14,403 bases of DNA from an uncultured Acetatifactor sp. GTDB lineage: Bacteria > Bacillota > Clostridia > Lachnospirales > Lachnospiraceae. This document shows, in pieces, positions 13,694 to 14,403 of the stretch; the first letter of the stretch is position 1, and the number at the start of each line of letters is the position of its first letter. The stretch spans positions 1 to 14,403 of the forward strand of contig CAJTZD010000081.1 in NCBI GenBank assembly GCA_910584235.1. The letters run 5' to 3'. A program made the position numbers and the translations under genes. The notes under the pieces were generated by a model. That model saw only the letters and a program-made list of their open reading frames with translations, was not told the origin of the DNA and did not search any database.

Positions 13694-13774
13694 CCTGCCA
13701 TTCGTGAATGGTGCTTTGTCCTGACATCATTCTATCATGGTGGCACTTCGGTTGCAAGAAAAACGGAGGAAACT

Positions 13775-14403
13775 ATGGATAAATCGAATTGCAAAGAATT
13801 GGATACACACTCAATGCCGGAAATATATGACACCACCTATGAACCTCAAATTCCTATAGTAGAAAATTTCCTTTATGGCGGCACCTATCTGTTTGTAGGC
13901 GCGCCCAAGGTGGGAAAATCATTTTTCATGGCGCAATTAAGCTACCATGTAGCTATGGGACTGCCCTTGTGGGGGAACAAAGTCCATCAGTCAACCGTTT
14001 TATATCTGGCACTGGAGGATACCCACGCCAGATTGCAGGAGCGGCTCTATTGCATGTTCGGAGTAGAGAGTGCCGAAAAACTGCACTTCGCCATCAAAGC
14101 GGACGATTTAAGCAGCGAACTGATACCACAGTTGAATTATTTTCTGAAGAAATATCCAGATACAAAATTGATAATTATTGACACATTGCAGAAAATCCGA
14201 CCGCACAATTCAGACGGCAACAGTTATAAGGCTGACTACGACAATGTAACGCAGTTGAAATCCTTTACCGATGAACATCACATTTGCATGCTTCTTGTTC
14301 ATCATACCCGAAAGATGGAATCCGATGACAGTTTTGACATGATTTCGGGCACGTCAGGATTATTGGGAGCGGCTGACGGAGCTTTTGTTCTGCAACGAAA
14401 GAA
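13775..14403 (+). CDS. RepA/KaiC-like AAA ATPase (AAA_25), cut by the window edge
   Basis: Open from the ATG at 13775 to the last base (209 codons seen). GGAGG lies about 5 bases upstream. Walker A is GAPKVGKS at 42-49; LALED at 78-82 follows the second strand as in RecA-like hexamers; Walker B is LIIIDTL at 132-138; VHHTRK at 175-180 and SGTSGLLGAADGAFVLQR at 191-208 are the sensor segments typical of plasmid RepA-type helicases and AAA_25 proteins. In this position such proteins are thought to act as replicative helicases for the excised circular form. The N-terminal 30 residues are short and variable. The C-terminus, often carrying an added domain, is outside the window. Confidence 0.9.
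   Translation, partial: MDKSNCKELDTHSMPEIYDTTYEPQIPIVENFLYGGTYLFVGAPKVGKSFFMAQLSYHVAMGLPLWGNKVHQSTVLYLALEDTHARLQERLYCMFGVESAEKLHFAIKADDLSSELIPQLNYFLKKYPDTKLIIIDTLQKIRPHNSDGNSYKADYDNVTQLKSFTDEHHICMLLVHHTRKMESDDSFDMISGTSGLLGAADGAFVLQRK

Larger units (their letters stand above)
9971..14403. mobile_element. Left part of an integrative element with a large serine recombinase
   Basis: The block holds a large serine recombinase at its left end, a DUF6076 protein, an excisionase-like HTH protein, a DUF5348 protein and a RepA-like ATPase, and continues past the right edge. This gene set is characteristic of integrative mobilisable elements of gut Clostridia. The left end is placed near 9950-9990, where the recombinase stop meets a truncated foreign reading frame. 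No relaxase or coupling protein is within the window, so mobility class (integrative and mobilisable, or replicative) is inferred. Confidence 0.65.

Noticed and set aside
1..14403. CRISPR array, tRNA or rRNA genes
   Set aside because: No regularly spaced repeats of CRISPR type and no cloverleaf or rRNA-like stretches were seen on either strand.

Overview
The window looks like accessory DNA from a gut Firmicute of the class Clostridia, most likely Lachnospiraceae. The signs are AGGAGG-type ribosome binding sites almost everywhere, Clostridia-like protein families (an AAA-ATPase/PD-(D/E)XK gene, DUF6076, DUF5348, XRE-TPR regulators), and a GC-rich chromosomal backbone next to more AT-rich mobile DNA. 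This assignment rests on family recognition, not on a search.

Positions 1-4750 (plus strand): the tail of an unrecognised gene, a strong hairpin terminator, and a decayed piece that resembles a solute-binding lipoprotein. These are followed by an intact acyl-CoA synthetase (623-2257). A clear sigma-A promoter then drives a 705-residue secreted repeat protein (2394-4511). A decayed 105-bp piece of a second acyl-CoA synthetase tail follows its terminator hairpins, so the secreted-protein gene sits between two related ligase 3' ends.

Positions 4747-9228 (minus strand): an XRE-TPR regulator with palindromes at its promoter; a small basic membrane protein and a lipoprotein in one operon, whose upstream membrane-protein partner is only a fragment; a short repeat cluster that looks like a leftover insertion-sequence end; a DUF4241-like fragment; a HEAT-like, immunity-type ORF; and a full AAA-ATPase/PD-(D/E)XK gene with its own promoter and a perfect inverted repeat in its leader.

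Positions 9413-9975: two broken genes, an ABC transporter ATPase 3' half and the tail of a protein of possible mobile-element origin. The second is met exactly where the integrated element begins.

Positions 9971-14403: the left part of an integrative element, open at the right edge. It holds a large serine recombinase, a DUF6076 protein, an excisionase-like HTH protein, a DUF5348 protein fused behind a small leader ORF, and a RepA/KaiC-like AAA ATPase. The recombinase and DUF6076 genes point left; the HTH, DUF5348 and ATPase genes point right. The two right-hand promoters sit back to back. A 13-bp word is repeated exactly at the recombinase promoter and at the rightward promoter, 1.3 kb apart. 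This suggests one regulator, possibly the HTH protein, couples excision to the replication/mobilisation genes. That shared control is the most interesting signal in the window.
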